From contig CAZOKZ010000055.1 in NCBI GenBank assembly GCA_964580585.1, forward strand, positions 1 through 30,312: a DNA stretch of 30,312 nt, in the 5' to 3' direction. The DNA comes from CAZOKZ01 sp964580585. GTDB lineage: Bacteria > Sumerlaeota > Sumerlaeia > SLMS01 > JAHLLQ01. This document shows, one piece after another, positions 17,504 to 27,733 of the stretch (positions are counted from its first letter, which is position 1; the number at the start of each line of letters is the position of its first letter). The notes under the pieces are model-generated. The model made no database searches and was not told the origin of the DNA. It saw only the letters and a program-made list of their open reading frames with translations. The position numbers were made by a program, and so were the translations under genes.

Positions 17504-19171
17504 ATGGTTTCCCGTTTGAATCCCGCCATGTTGGCAGCCGTTGCCAGTTTGCTCGTGGCGCCTGCGTTGGCAGACCAAATCATTTTCACATCCGGCGACC
17601 TGCGCGAAGGCCGCGTGGAAGAAATCTTTGGCAAGCCGGATAAACTGGCGCTGACAACCGCAGCCGGGCGAATCGAAATCCCGCGAACGCTGATTCAAAA
17701 GCTCACCGAACAGGACGATGCCACGGATTTTGCCCTCATTGGCAATCAGTTCCTGAAGATTCAAAGCTATGAAAAAGCAGCCGAGATGTTCCAGAAGGCC
17801 TTAGCCGCCGATCCGGAAAATAGCGAAGCCATCGATGGGATGGAAACAGCACGCAAACGTATCGCCGACCAACACGAACAGACCCGGCGCCAGCAGTTGG
17901 CCCAAAACGCCACCCAGTTGGTTGATGTGCGCAAGCTGATCGAGGAGGAAGATTTCGAGGGAGCCGAAAGTCTGATCGGGCGAATTCAAAAAACCGATCC
18001 TTCCGAGGACCAACAGGCCGCCATTGGCCTGCTGCAACGCGACCTCTATCTGGCATGGGGACTCTCGCGTCTCGACCGCCTGGATAACTATGGCGCCGAA
18101 ATGTACCTCGAGAAAGTCCTTCAGCTCGATCCGACCAACGTCGAAGCCAACGACGCTTTGCTCCAGGTGTGGGAACGCGATACATCCAAGAAGGACAAGG
18201 TCATCGGTGCCTATCGCGCTAAGCTGAAAAACAACCCGGACGATGTCATTCTGAACCAAAAGTTGGCCGACATCCTGTTGTCCTTAAATCGGTACGAAGA
18301 AGCCATCGAACCGTTGATCCGCATTTCCGACACGAGCACGTTCCGCGCAAATCGTTACGACGAACGGTTGCTTGGCGCCATGCAGGCTGTGTCTCAATCG
18401 AAAGCCAGCCGGGGCGACCTGGAAGGCGCCATCGCCGAATACCAACGATTGCTTGAAATTTTCCCCAGCGCCGACACCACCCCGCTGGCGATCCTGCAAT
18501 ACAACCAACGGATCAACGAACTGGAATCGGACGACTGGGAAGGCCGTGCCGCGTTGTTGAAAATGCTCGAGGATCAAGGACTCGATGCCTTGGCGGAGCA
18601 AGAAGCGGAAAAAATCCTGCGCAACGACCCGGAAAACGAACGCGCGCTCGCTTTGCTGCGTCGCCGCGCGGAATCCGATTTGAAAGAAGTCAATGACGTC
18701 TTCAACAAGGGTGAATACATTCTGGCGCGCAGCATGGCCAGCAGCTTCGCCGAGAAAAACACACGCTTCCCCGATCTGGTGCAGAAAGCCTCCGACCTCT
18801 ACGCCAAAGCGGACCTTGAAGCTGCCAAACAAGCCAAGCGCGCTCGCGAGCAAGCACGCGACATCGCCGCCCAAGCCGATGCTTATCTGGCGGAATCCAA
18901 ACGCAACATCGAACTGTACAAATCGGCGGACAACTCAAACCGCAGCTCGATCTTGAGCTACAAAGCCGAGGCATTGAAATACGCTCGTCGTTCAATAGAC
19001 GCCTATCAGGTCGCTCTCCAGATTGACCCGTCACTTGGCCCCTTAGTGGGTGGACTGGACCTTAACACGAAGCTGGCTGACGCCCGCGCACTGGAATCGA
19101 CCCTGACGCGCACAGCCATCAAAATCTATGTTCCGCCCAAGTCCACTCGAAATAACGATGAGGATGAATAA
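17504..19171 (+). CDS. Secreted tetratricopeptide-repeat protein
   Basis: 555 residues. ATG 17504 is chosen because AAGGA lies 8 nt before it and a signal peptide follows directly (MVSRLNPAMLAAVASLLVAP, cut after ALA at 23). An earlier in-frame start at 17432 would bury this signal. Residues 24-70 form a small beta-rich segment (IIFTSGDLREGRVEEIFG, then AGRIEIPRTLIQKL), reminiscent of short SH3-like beta domains. From about 75, TPR-like helical pairs recur (YEKAAEMFQKALAADPENSEA; NYGAEMYLEKVLQLDPTNVEA; YEEAIEPLIRI; LEGAIAEYQRLLEIFP). A charged, alanine-rich helical stretch is near 455-500. The acidic C-terminus ends NNDEDE. It is probably a periplasmic scaffold for protein complexes. It is monocistronic, with a strong terminator after it. 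Confidence 0.88.
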   Translation: MVSRLNPAMLAAVASLLVAPALADQIIFTSGDLREGRVEEIFGKPDKLALTTAAGRIEIPRTLIQKLTEQDDATDFALIGNQFLKIQSYEKAAEMFQKALAADPENSEAIDGMETARKRIADQHEQTRRQQLAQNATQLVDVRKLIEEEDFEGAESLIGRIQKTDPSEDQQAAIGLLQRDLYLAWGLSRLDRLDNYGAEMYLEKVLQLDPTNVEANDALLQVWERDTSKKDKVIGAYRAKLKNNPDDVILNQKLADILLSLNRYEEAIEPLIRISDTSTFRANRYDERLLGAMQAVSQSKASRGDLEGAIAEYQRLLEIFPSADTTPLAILQYNQRINELESDDWEGRAALLKMLEDQGLDALAEQEAEKILRNDPENERALALLRRRAESDLKEVNDVFNKGEYILARSMASSFAEKNTRFPDLVQKASDLYAKADLEAAKQAKRAREQARDIAAQADAYLAESKRNIELYKSADNSNRSSILSYKAEALKYARRSIDAYQVALQIDPSLGPLVGGLDLNTKLADARALESTLTRTAIKIYVPPKSTRNNDEDE

Positions 19172-19202
19172 GGCTTAGCTCCTTACCCGATGATTGTTGC
19201 AG

Positions 19203-19237
19203 AAAAGCCCCCATCCGATACACGGACGGGGGCTTTT
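19203..19237 (+). terminator. Strong intrinsic terminator after the TPR gene
   Basis: Perfect 10-bp stem AAAAGCCCCC (19203-19212) with GGGGGCTTTT (19228-19237), plus an inner CCG/CGG pairing, 31 nt after the TPR stop. The U-run is part of the stem, so the structure can work in both directions. Confidence 0.9.
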
Positions 19238-19251
19238 CCTTGGTCAGGCGG

Positions 19252-19326
19252 GAAAAAGAGGTTTGTGCAGAGCAGTGGGACGAGCGGACAAGGGGGGAAG
19301 TTTGCCGCTCCACCACTCTGCACAAA
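19252..19326 (-). terminator. Long hairpin with U-run ending the pseudopilin transcript
   Basis: On the minus strand TTTGTGCAGAG (19326-19316) pairs perfectly with CTCTGCACAAA (19272-19262). There is further pairing inside (GAGCGG with CCGCTC). The hairpin is followed by CCTCTTTTTCC (19261-19251). It begins 10 nt after the pseudopilin stop. The stem is long for a simple terminator and might also protect the mRNA 3' end. Confidence 0.7.
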
Positions 19327-19336
19327 TTGTGGTTAA

Positions 19337-20008
19337 TTAGTTGTAGGTGGAAATGAACTTTCCAGCCTGATTCATGAAACTGCCACCCGCGCGCCAGATA
19401 TTTCCCCGGCTGATAGTACCGTTGGTGGGATCGTAGTAAAGCGTCGTGAACTTACCCAGATCGCTATCCGCATGACGTACGATATACTCGATATCTTCGG
19501 AGTTGTTTACATCGTACGTGAAGTAACTATCGTGGTCGGGACCCACGCTGAACAAAATCCACCATGTCGGGATTTCCCCATAATCAATATACGACCCGTT
19601 CACGTTGTACAGCGAAAACATACGTCCGTCAAAAGTCATCGGATCGTATTGCAACGTCGTGTACATCGCACGGTCGTCGCGACCGGGGTGAAAAATATCC
19701 TGAATATCGGCATCGCCAATATAGGATATCGGCGTCGAAAGCAAAAACAGGCTGTGGCTTTCTGGTCGATTGGGGTCCACAGCCTGGTCCCATCCCGTCG
19801 GGTAGCCATTGTGATCGACAAAATACAACTCGATCCCCGTGGCAATGGTACGCATGTCGTTTTTCGTGCGACTGACTTTGCTGCGCGTTTGCGCTTCGAG
19901 AAAGTTGGGAACGGCAATCGCCGCGAGAATGGCAATAATCGCCACCACGATCAGTAGTTCGATCAGCGTAAAACCGCGCCGGTTTTCATTTGGTGTTGGT
20001 GTCTTCAT
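19337..20008 (-). CDS. Type II secretion/type IV pilin-like pseudopilin with N-terminal methylation motif
   Basis: 223 residues from ATG 20008, which has a perfect GGAGGA ribosome site; an in-frame extension further upstream has none and is rejected. The leader is short and basic (MKTPTPNENRRG). The prepilin peptidase site is G12|F13 with Glu17 at +5 (GFTLIELLIVVAIIAILAAI), followed by the hydrophobic N-helix and then NFLEAQTRSKVSRTKNDMRT. The globular part (about 50-223) is a single domain typical of the pseudopilin-like proteins that are numerous in candidate phyla. It would be inserted in the inner membrane and processed by PilD-type peptidase. No secretion or pilus genes are adjacent. The leader of this gene contains a TPP riboswitch, which is unexpected. 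Confidence 0.93.
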   Translation of the reverse strand: MKTPTPNENRRGFTLIELLIVVAIIAILAAIAVPNFLEAQTRSKVSRTKNDMRTIATGIELYFVDHNGYPTGWDQAVDPNRPESHSLFLLSTPISYIGDADIQDIFHPGRDDRAMYTTLQYDPMTFDGRMFSLYNVNGSYIDYGEIPTWWILFSVGPDHDSYFTYDVNNSEDIEYIVRHADSDLGKFTTLYYDPTNGTISRGNIWRAGGSFMNQAGKFISTYN

Positions 20009-20183
20009 GCAAGGATTCCTCCTTCGTGGAATACGAATTCGAGGGACCCGACCGATTTTGTCTTTCCACTGAAACGTCCGAAGGAAACAGGCCTGCAAGC
20101 CGTCGCGCGCCGACTGGCTGCCGAAAGAATCCGTCATCGTTTTAAGTGGAGAGTTTTGCTGGAAAGAAGAAAGACGTTCGGTC

Positions 20184-20267
20184 AGCTTCCCTTCGCCGGT
20201 ATTACCCGGATCAGGTTCCAAGGGACTCTCTCAGCTCTGCCCATCGCGGGGCAGAGCACCCCTAGCT
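20184..20267 (-). promoter_or_regulatory. TPP (thiamin pyrophosphate) riboswitch aptamer
   Basis: The minus strand carries the complete THI element in order. P1 is AGCT (20267-20264) with AGCT (20187-20184). Then come AGGGGTGC, a perfect 8-bp P3 stem CTCTGCCC/GGGCAGAG with loop CGCGAT, the conserved GCTGAGA, then CCCTTGGAACCTGATC, GGGTAATACC and GGCGAAGGGA. Every invariant sensor segment for the pyrimidine and the pyrophosphate is present. The only gene downstream on this strand is the pseudopilin, 175 nt away. The expression platform is unclear. A bulged hairpin at 20095-20121 has no U-run, and a small ATTCC/GGAAT hairpin (about 20015-20032) overlaps the ribosome site. Thiamin synthesis or transport genes, the usual targets, are absent from the window. 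Confidence 0.95.
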
Positions 20268-20277
20268 TTCGGCGCGG

Positions 20278-20306
20278 CTTGTAGAGTAACCGCGACGCCC
20301 ATTCAA
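20278..20306 (-). promoter_or_regulatory. Candidate sigma-70 promoter for the TPP riboswitch leader
   Basis: On the minus strand TTGAAT (20306-20301) and TACAAG (20283-20278) are separated by 17 nt. Each matches the consensus at four of six positions. Transcription would begin near 20271, a few bases before the aptamer P1 stem, which is the expected arrangement. Confidence 0.4.
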
Positions 20307-20749
20307 GCGAAATCCACACGGGGACGGAGAACTTTTTTCCCGCGTAGGGTTTCGTATCGAAGCGTGCCTGTTCGGCTGAAATGCCGCACCGCAAAACATA
20401 CATCCTGTCGAAGCAACAAACTTACCGGCTAAAACTATCCATCTCCAAAGTCAAAAAAATCACGACGAGAGATCCCATAACGCTTCCAGCATGTTGGTGC
20501 GTTTACCCCATGAAAGCCGCGCATCGAGAAAGATTCCGAAAAAAAATCCCACACCTTCCGAGAAAAACCGTAGAAACGATTGACAACCCCGCACCCTAAG
20601 ATTGGGAGTGTTCGCCGTTTTGGAAATTCACGCACGTCATCGAACCGATGGAAATCCATCCAACGTGCGACTCAAAATTTTTTTGGTCATTTCGAGCATT
20701 CGGTGCTCGTTGAAAATATCGTTCTCAACTTTTCAGGAGGCAGTTGCTG
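20307..20749. other. Intergenic region upstream of ppdK
   Basis: About 440 bp between the divergent riboswitch/pseudopilin unit and ppdK. No gene is supported. TTGACA at about 20580 has no matching -10 at proper spacing, so I do not call a ppdK promoter. The strong ribosome site AGGAGG (20736-20741) for ppdK lies at the right end. Confidence 0.55.
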
Positions 20750-23626
<2,877 letters not shown>

Positions 23627-23655
23627 GCTCCACGCTACCTGCTAAATTCCTCTGC

Positions 23656-23690
23656 GCCCCGCGAATTCATTTTCGCGGGGCGTTTCTCTT
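23656..23690 (+). terminator. Intrinsic terminator after ppdK
   Basis: Perfect 10-bp stem GCCCCGCGAA (23656-23665) with TTCGCGGGGC (23672-23681), a 6-nt loop and the tail GTTTCTCTT. It lies 29 nt after the ppdK stop and ends that transcript before sixA. Confidence 0.9.
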
Positions 23691-23788
23691 AATAATTCAA
23701 TAGAAGTTTGTTAGGAAGCAAAATCGCTTTTGCAGTCTGGCCGCCAACAGGCGCACGCTACGCTCGAAATCGCCAAAGGAGGTTTCGT

Positions 23789-24283
23789 ATGTATTTGCTC
23801 TTAATGCGTCACGGCATTGCCGAAGAAGGCGAGATCGACGAAGAACGCGCACTGACCCCAAAAGGGGAACGCAAGGTCGCCAGCATGGCGCGTCTTCTCG
23901 GCAAATTCGGTTTTCACCCCCACCTGGTGCTCTGCAGCCATCGCGTGCGCGCCATTCAAACGGCGGAAATTTTCATCAAAACCCTGGATTTGGAAATCGA
24001 CCTTGAACGCACGGAAACGATCGATTTGTTTGGCGAATGGGAACCGTTTGAAAAGCTGATCAACGAACGAATCGAAAAACTCAATCACGAAAAGCCCACG
24101 ATTCTGGTCATCGGACACCAACCGCAACTCGGCATGTTTGCCAACATTGCTTCAAATGGCGCGGAAGATTGCATGTCCATGAAGAAGGCCGGTTGCGTCG
24201 GCATTCGGTTAAACGACAAGGTTTACGGCGGTGAGGGCGAGGTGCGATTTTACCTCACGCCATCGCTTGCCAAACGCCTCTAA
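23789..24283 (+). CDS. sixA: Phosphohistidine phosphatase SixA-like
   Basis: 164 residues. ATG 23789 follows AAAGGAGG at about 7 nt; the open frame continues upstream but without a ribosome site. This is a small histidine phosphatase (branch 1). RHG at 7-9 carries the nucleophile His8, the conserved arginine region is SHRVRAIQTA (50-59), and the second histidine is His110 in VIGHQPQL. SixA in E. coli removes phosphate from histidine of a PTS phosphocarrier (NPr). Here the gene directly follows ppdK, whose catalytic cycle uses phosphohistidine, so a link is possible but unproven because a terminator separates them. It heads a compact run with the next two genes (22-nt and 1-nt gaps). Confidence 0.9.
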   Translation: MYLLLMRHGIAEEGEIDEERALTPKGERKVASMARLLGKFGFHPHLVLCSHRVRAIQTAEIFIKTLDLEIDLERTETIDLFGEWEPFEKLINERIEKLNHEKPTILVIGHQPQLGMFANIASNGAEDCMSMKKAGCVGIRLNDKVYGGEGEVRFYLTPSLAKRL

Positions 24284-24305
24284 ACCGAAGGTCTTCTTCT
24301 CCTCG

Positions 24306-25193
24306 ATGCACCCGATATTTACCGAACACCCCATTCTTGTCCGCCTGTTGAAATCCGCCCAATCCGCCCTGCCCGTCACGCGCGATCCCTGGCACGATCT
24401 CGCATACGGAATCGGCCTGTCGCGCGAAGAACTGACTGACAAATTGCTCGATCTTCAAGAGCGTGGCATTTTACTTGGTATGATGGGCGAAACAAACATC
24501 GCTCATCCGCTTTACCGCGAGCTGATCGTTCTGCGCAACATCCCCAACCCCGAACGCGAGCGTTGGATTTCAACCGGTCAGACCGCTTCGCTCTGGAAAC
24601 ACTACTACGAACTGACCGACCGCAAGCCGGATCGAATCGTCAAAGCGGGACTCCTTCTCCCCTGGCCCGGCGAAGGCGAGAAAATCAACCTGCTCGCTCC
24701 TTCATCCGACCGCACGCCGCTCGTGCGCGACGATGATCCTGCCATCAAAAAATCCATCACACGCCAGCAAGAAAAACTCTTCGAAATGCTTGCGCGTCCC
24801 ATTCCTGTCGATCCAACAAGAACGCCCTGGGAACAAATCGCGGAACTCAGCGCCTCCTTCACTCCCGAAGAAGTTCGCCAGGACCTGATGCAGTTGATTC
24901 TGGCCAAACGATTCCGCCGATTTGCATTCCGCATCAGCCCGAAAGCCGCCGGTTTTCAAGGGTGCGGGATGGCGTATTGGAAATTGGACGAAGCCGACGC
25001 CCCCCGCGCTGCCCAAGCGCTCGCCGCCGTCCGTGGCACTGGCGACGTCATCATCCGAAGCGACAATTTCATGTATAACCTGACCGCCGTTTTCCTGGGC
25101 GATGAACCGGGAAGCGGCAAAACCGCCGCGCTCGATGCCAGCCAGCAATGGAACCGCGAATTGGGGAACTGGATGGATTTGGAGATCGAGTGA
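24306..25193 (+). CDS. Lrp/AsnC-like protein of the siroheme decarboxylase (AhbA/AhbB, NirDLHG) type
   Basis: 295 residues from ATG 24306, chosen because it begins the recognisable domain 22 nt after sixA; the open frame extends upstream into sixA. Two Lrp/AsnC-like halves are visible. The first wHTH-like segment (about 9-55, LLKSAQSALPVTRDPWHDLAYGIGLSREEL) and a second (about 155-200) are each followed by a ferredoxin-like stretch. The second contains RRFAFRISPKAAGFQGCGMAYW (204-225) and YNLTAVF (257-263), resembling the RRFGA...GF and YNLY segments of siroheme decarboxylases. Those enzymes convert siroheme to didecarboxysiroheme for heme or heme d1. The first half is more divergent and no other heme genes are near, so a regulator or another tetrapyrrole role is possible. 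Confidence 0.6.
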   Translation: MHPIFTEHPILVRLLKSAQSALPVTRDPWHDLAYGIGLSREELTDKLLDLQERGILLGMMGETNIAHPLYRELIVLRNIPNPERERWISTGQTASLWKHYYELTDRKPDRIVKAGLLLPWPGEGEKINLLAPSSDRTPLVRDDDPAIKKSITRQQEKLFEMLARPIPVDPTRTPWEQIAELSASFTPEEVRQDLMQLILAKRFRRFAFRISPKAAGFQGCGMAYWKLDEADAPRAAQALAAVRGTGDVIIRSDNFMYNLTAVFLGDEPGSGKTAALDASQQWNRELGNWMDLEIE

Positions 25194-25194
25194 G

Positions 25195-25626
25195 ATGTGT
25201 TTCGTGCTCTATTTAGCTTCCGATAAACCGCGACGCGAAATTCCATGGGATGAAAACGCGCCTGCTTTTCATGTTCGCGCCAATGATGACGGCGCAAAGC
25301 GCGCGGCACGTCATTTCACGAAGCCAAACATTTACTATCTTGGCTCCAATGTAGGCTGCGGTTGCAATTTTCGCCAAGAACCCGATTGGTGTTTCGAGCA
25401 AAACTCCGAAGAAGAGAAAAAAGAAATTGGGAATAATCAAAAACAACTTCACGCATATTTGATGAAATGCCTGGAGGATGAGTCGTCGATTGAATTATTG
25501 GGTTGCTGGAGTGGGGACGAGAAAAAAAACCTGCAAGCCCAAGCGAAAATTCATGTCGATGATATCGTCAAACCCGAATTCTATTTCGACCGAGAAGTCC
25601 GAACGCTATTTTTCGTTTGTAAGTAA
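25195..25626 (+). CDS. Conserved hypothetical protein with GSxxGCGCxF motif
   Basis: 143 residues. ATG 25195 begins one base after the preceding stop, with GGAG 10 nt upstream, so translation is probably coupled to that gene. The protein opens MCFVLYLASDK, has IPWDENAPAFHV (22-33) and then YYLGSNVGCGCNFRQE. The latter resembles a conserved family of small bacterial proteins with a YxGSxxGCGC motif, which I recall but cannot name. The Cys-rich motif could bind a metal. No signal peptide or membrane segment. The function is unknown. The codon use matches its neighbours, and the gene appears intact. Confidence 0.75.
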   Translation: MCFVLYLASDKPRREIPWDENAPAFHVRANDDGAKRAARHFTKPNIYYLGSNVGCGCNFRQEPDWCFEQNSEEEKKEIGNNQKQLHAYLMKCLEDESSIELLGCWSGDEKKNLQAQAKIHVDDIVKPEFYFDREVRTLFFVCK

Positions 25627-25643
25627 CCCGACTCTGTCCCCCG

Positions 25644-25687
25644 CTTCATTTCTTCGCGTTCCTTCGCGACTTCGCGCTTTTGCGGTG
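25644..25687. repeat. GCGAAG-type intergenic repeat
   Basis: On the minus strand this reads CACCGCAAAAGCGCGAAG, then TCGCGAAGGAACGCGAAGAA. It is the same style as the ACCACGAAGG element near 10014-10251. It lies between the convergent hypothetical gene and larC, and ends 13 nt before the larC stop. Confidence 0.5.
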
Positions 25688-25700
25688 AATCATTTTCCAC

Positions 25701-26570
25701 TCACCCATGATCGTGATGATGTTCATGTCCATGCTCGTGGGCATGCGAATGCCCCAAAGGATGCACATGCGGGTGTTCATGTTCATGATGATGATCGTGA
25801 TCGTGGTGATGATGATCATGTGAATGCGAATGGCCGCGTAATTGGCGGGGATCGACCTCGGCGCGAACGAGACGCAGTAAATTCGCCACCTGCGGCACGT
25901 CGCGCGACCCGGCGCCGTAGCCAATCTTGCGCGGCGTCATCACCAGCGATTGCTCGACGGGCGTCGCCAGCGTCGCCACCAACACCGCACCTGTCGGCGT
26001 CGTCATTTCGTGCGGAATCTGCGTGCGGCGAATCGGGAAGCCCTCCAATATCGCCAGCGTCCCCGGCACCGGCACCGGCATCACGCCATGCGCGCATTTC
26101 TGAAACCCGGAACCCACGCTGATTGGCGCGGAAAGCACTTTCTCTACGCCCAATCCGTGAATTCCCACCACCGTCCCCACAACGTCCACGAGGCAATCGA
26201 GCCCGCCGACTTCGTGCAGATGAACTTTTTCAACCGGCAGGCGATGCGCGCTGGCTTCGGCCTCGGCCAGACGGCGCAGCGCAGCGCACGATTGCTCCTT
26301 CACGGCATCGGAAAGCGGCGCGGCCTCGATGATCGCGACCAGATCCTTCAAATGGCGGTGAGGATGCGGCACGTCCTCAACGATCACATCGACCTTGGTG
26401 CCCGCGATTTCATGGCGCTTGGTTTCGGACCGTCGCAGGTCGAAGCCTTTCACGTCGAGCGCGCGCAACGTGTCGCGCAACTCCTCAAAATCGACACCCA
26501 AGTCCACCAAGGCGCCTAAAAACATGTCGCCCGAAACACCAGCAAACGGATCGATGTACAAAACGTCCAT
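25701..26570 (-). CDS. larC: LarC family nickel-pincer cofactor protein, shortened, with His-rich tail
   Basis: 289 residues from ATG 26570. LarC inserts nickel into the pyridinium thiocarboxylate cofactor of lactate racemase and related enzymes, using CTP. The N-terminal LarC1 part is clear: MDVLYIDPFAGVSGDMFLGAL (1-21), HLHEVGGLDCLVDVVG (about 116-131), PVPGTLAILEGFP, TPTGAVLVATLA and GYGAGSRDVPQVANLLRL. Full-length family members continue into a LarC2 domain with a NIDDM-type motif after a His-rich linker. Here residues 245-289 are that His-rich stretch (24 His in 45) and the protein then stops. No LarC2 sequence was seen in any frame downstream. The tail probably holds nickel. larA, larB and larE are not in the window. 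It is divergent from the GT2 gene. Confidence 0.88.
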   Translation of the reverse strand: MDVLYIDPFAGVSGDMFLGALVDLGVDFEELRDTLRALDVKGFDLRRSETKRHEIAGTKVDVIVEDVPHPHRHLKDLVAIIEAAPLSDAVKEQSCAALRRLAEAEASAHRLPVEKVHLHEVGGLDCLVDVVGTVVGIHGLGVEKVLSAPISVGSGFQKCAHGVMPVPVPGTLAILEGFPIRRTQIPHEMTTPTGAVLVATLATPVEQSLVMTPRKIGYGAGSRDVPQVANLLRLVRAEVDPRQLRGHSHSHDHHHHDHDHHHEHEHPHVHPLGHSHAHEHGHEHHHDHG

Positions 26571-26680
26571 AAAGAAAGGTTCGCTTTCAAAAAATCGAAT
26601 TGGCTGTCCTGCATTGACGACACGCAATCCTCACGCCATCTTCTGCCCATAATGATCGTAACGATGAGCACAATTGCAAG

Positions 26681-27604
26681 ATGAACCCACCAGCCGACCG
26701 ACCGCGTTTTTCCATCATTATTCCCGTGTACGATCGCGCCGATAAATTGACGGCGTGCCTGCAATCGCTTGCCAAAGACACGTTTTCCGGTTCCGCCGAA
26801 GTCATCGTGCTATGCGACGGCGGACCGGCGGAAATGCGCAAGGCGGGTGACGCATGGAAAGGACGATGGCCCCTGCGGTGGATCGACCAGGAACACGCCG
26901 GCCCCGCAGTGGCGCGAAATCGCGCGATGGCGGAAGCCCACGGCGAACTTTTCTTGTTCCTGAACGACGACGTTATCCTGACCCCCGGGTTATTGACAGC
27001 GCACCACAAAGCCCACCGTGCCCAGCCGGGCCACACGGTGATGGGCAACACGCGATGGTGGCCCGATGTCGTGCGCTCGGACTTCATGTACTGGGCCGCG
27101 TATCATCTGCACGTGCATTACCTGATGGACGACTTGAAAAACATCACATGGGAGCACTGGCATTCGCTGAACTGCTCGATTGACCGGTGCTGGTTCGAGC
27201 AAGGGCATTTGTTCGACGAATCGTTTCCCGATCCAGCGTTCGAGGACACGGAATACGCGTACCGGCTTTGGAAAAACGAAGGACTGAAAATCAGTTTCGC
27301 GCCGGGCGCCGTGGCGTACCACGATCATTTTTTCACGCCGACGGGTTATCTTTCAAAATCGCGCATGCGCGGAGCCAGCGCCCGACGTTTTTTAACGCTG
27401 TATCCGGAATTGACCGAACGCATTTTACTCGAATACACGCGCATGACGGGACGCAAAAAAAGGCTGAAACTTTGGTGGCGAACAAAACGTAACATCCCCG
27501 ACGGCCCAGACGAATGGATGACGCGCTTCGCACTCGCTTTTATGGCGGGCTACGATGGTAAAGAAACACCCAAACTGGCACTGAAATGCGTGGAAGAAGA
27601 ATAG
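26681..27604 (+). CDS. Glycosyltransferase family 2
   Basis: 307 residues. GT-A fold: FSIIIPVYDRADKLTACLQSL (10-30) is the nucleotide-sugar entry strand. VLCDGGP follows, then AGPAVARNRAMAEAHGELFLFLNDDV (73-98) with NDD at 95-97 as the metal-binding DxD equivalent. FEDTEYAYRL supplies the later acidic pair, and the C-terminal part is basic (MTGRKKRLKLWWRTKR). Members add sugars to polysaccharide, lipid or protein in the cytoplasm. No transmembrane segment is seen. It lies divergent from larC and converges on the radical SAM gene; a repeat arm sits just after its stop. Acceptor unknown. Confidence 0.9.
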   Translation: MNPPADRPRFSIIIPVYDRADKLTACLQSLAKDTFSGSAEVIVLCDGGPAEMRKAGDAWKGRWPLRWIDQEHAGPAVARNRAMAEAHGELFLFLNDDVILTPGLLTAHHKAHRAQPGHTVMGNTRWWPDVVRSDFMYWAAYHLHVHYLMDDLKNITWEHWHSLNCSIDRCWFEQGHLFDESFPDPAFEDTEYAYRLWKNEGLKISFAPGAVAYHDHFFTPTGYLSKSRMRGASARRFLTLYPELTERILLEYTRMTGRKKRLKLWWRTKRNIPDGPDEWMTRFALAFMAGYDGKETPKLALKCVEEE

Positions 27605-27617
27605 AAATCAGGTAAAC

Positions 27618-27733
27618 GCAAAGAGCAAAAGGCAGAAGTTTTATCAACTGATCATACGAATCTATATTTTACCCCGTCACTCCAGTAGCCAACCTATCTG
27701 GCTTTCTTTTTCCTTCTGCCTTTTGCCCTTTGC
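27618..27733. repeat. Inverted repeat of GGCAAAAGGC type, one arm within the radical SAM gene
   Basis: Arm 27618-27638 (GCAAAGAGCAAAAGGCAGAA...) and arm 27713-27733 are inverted copies with one mismatch in 21. The first lies between the convergent genes, the second inside the 3' end of the radical SAM coding sequence. Related strings occur at 9856-9880 and 13131-13160. Confidence 0.75.

Noticed and set aside
20095..20121. Bulged hairpin downstream of the TPP aptamer as an intrinsic terminator
   Set aside because: About ten base pairs with two bulges, but no U-run follows; it may belong to the expression platform but cannot be called a terminator.
20580..20602. TTGACA as -35 box for ppdK
   Set aside because: No -10-like hexamer is found 16-18 nt downstream.
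25701..25835. Repetitive CAT/GAT-rich DNA at the larC 3' end as a tandem repeat or CRISPR-like array
   Set aside because: It is low-complexity coding for a His-rich tail; there are no constant repeats with spacers.
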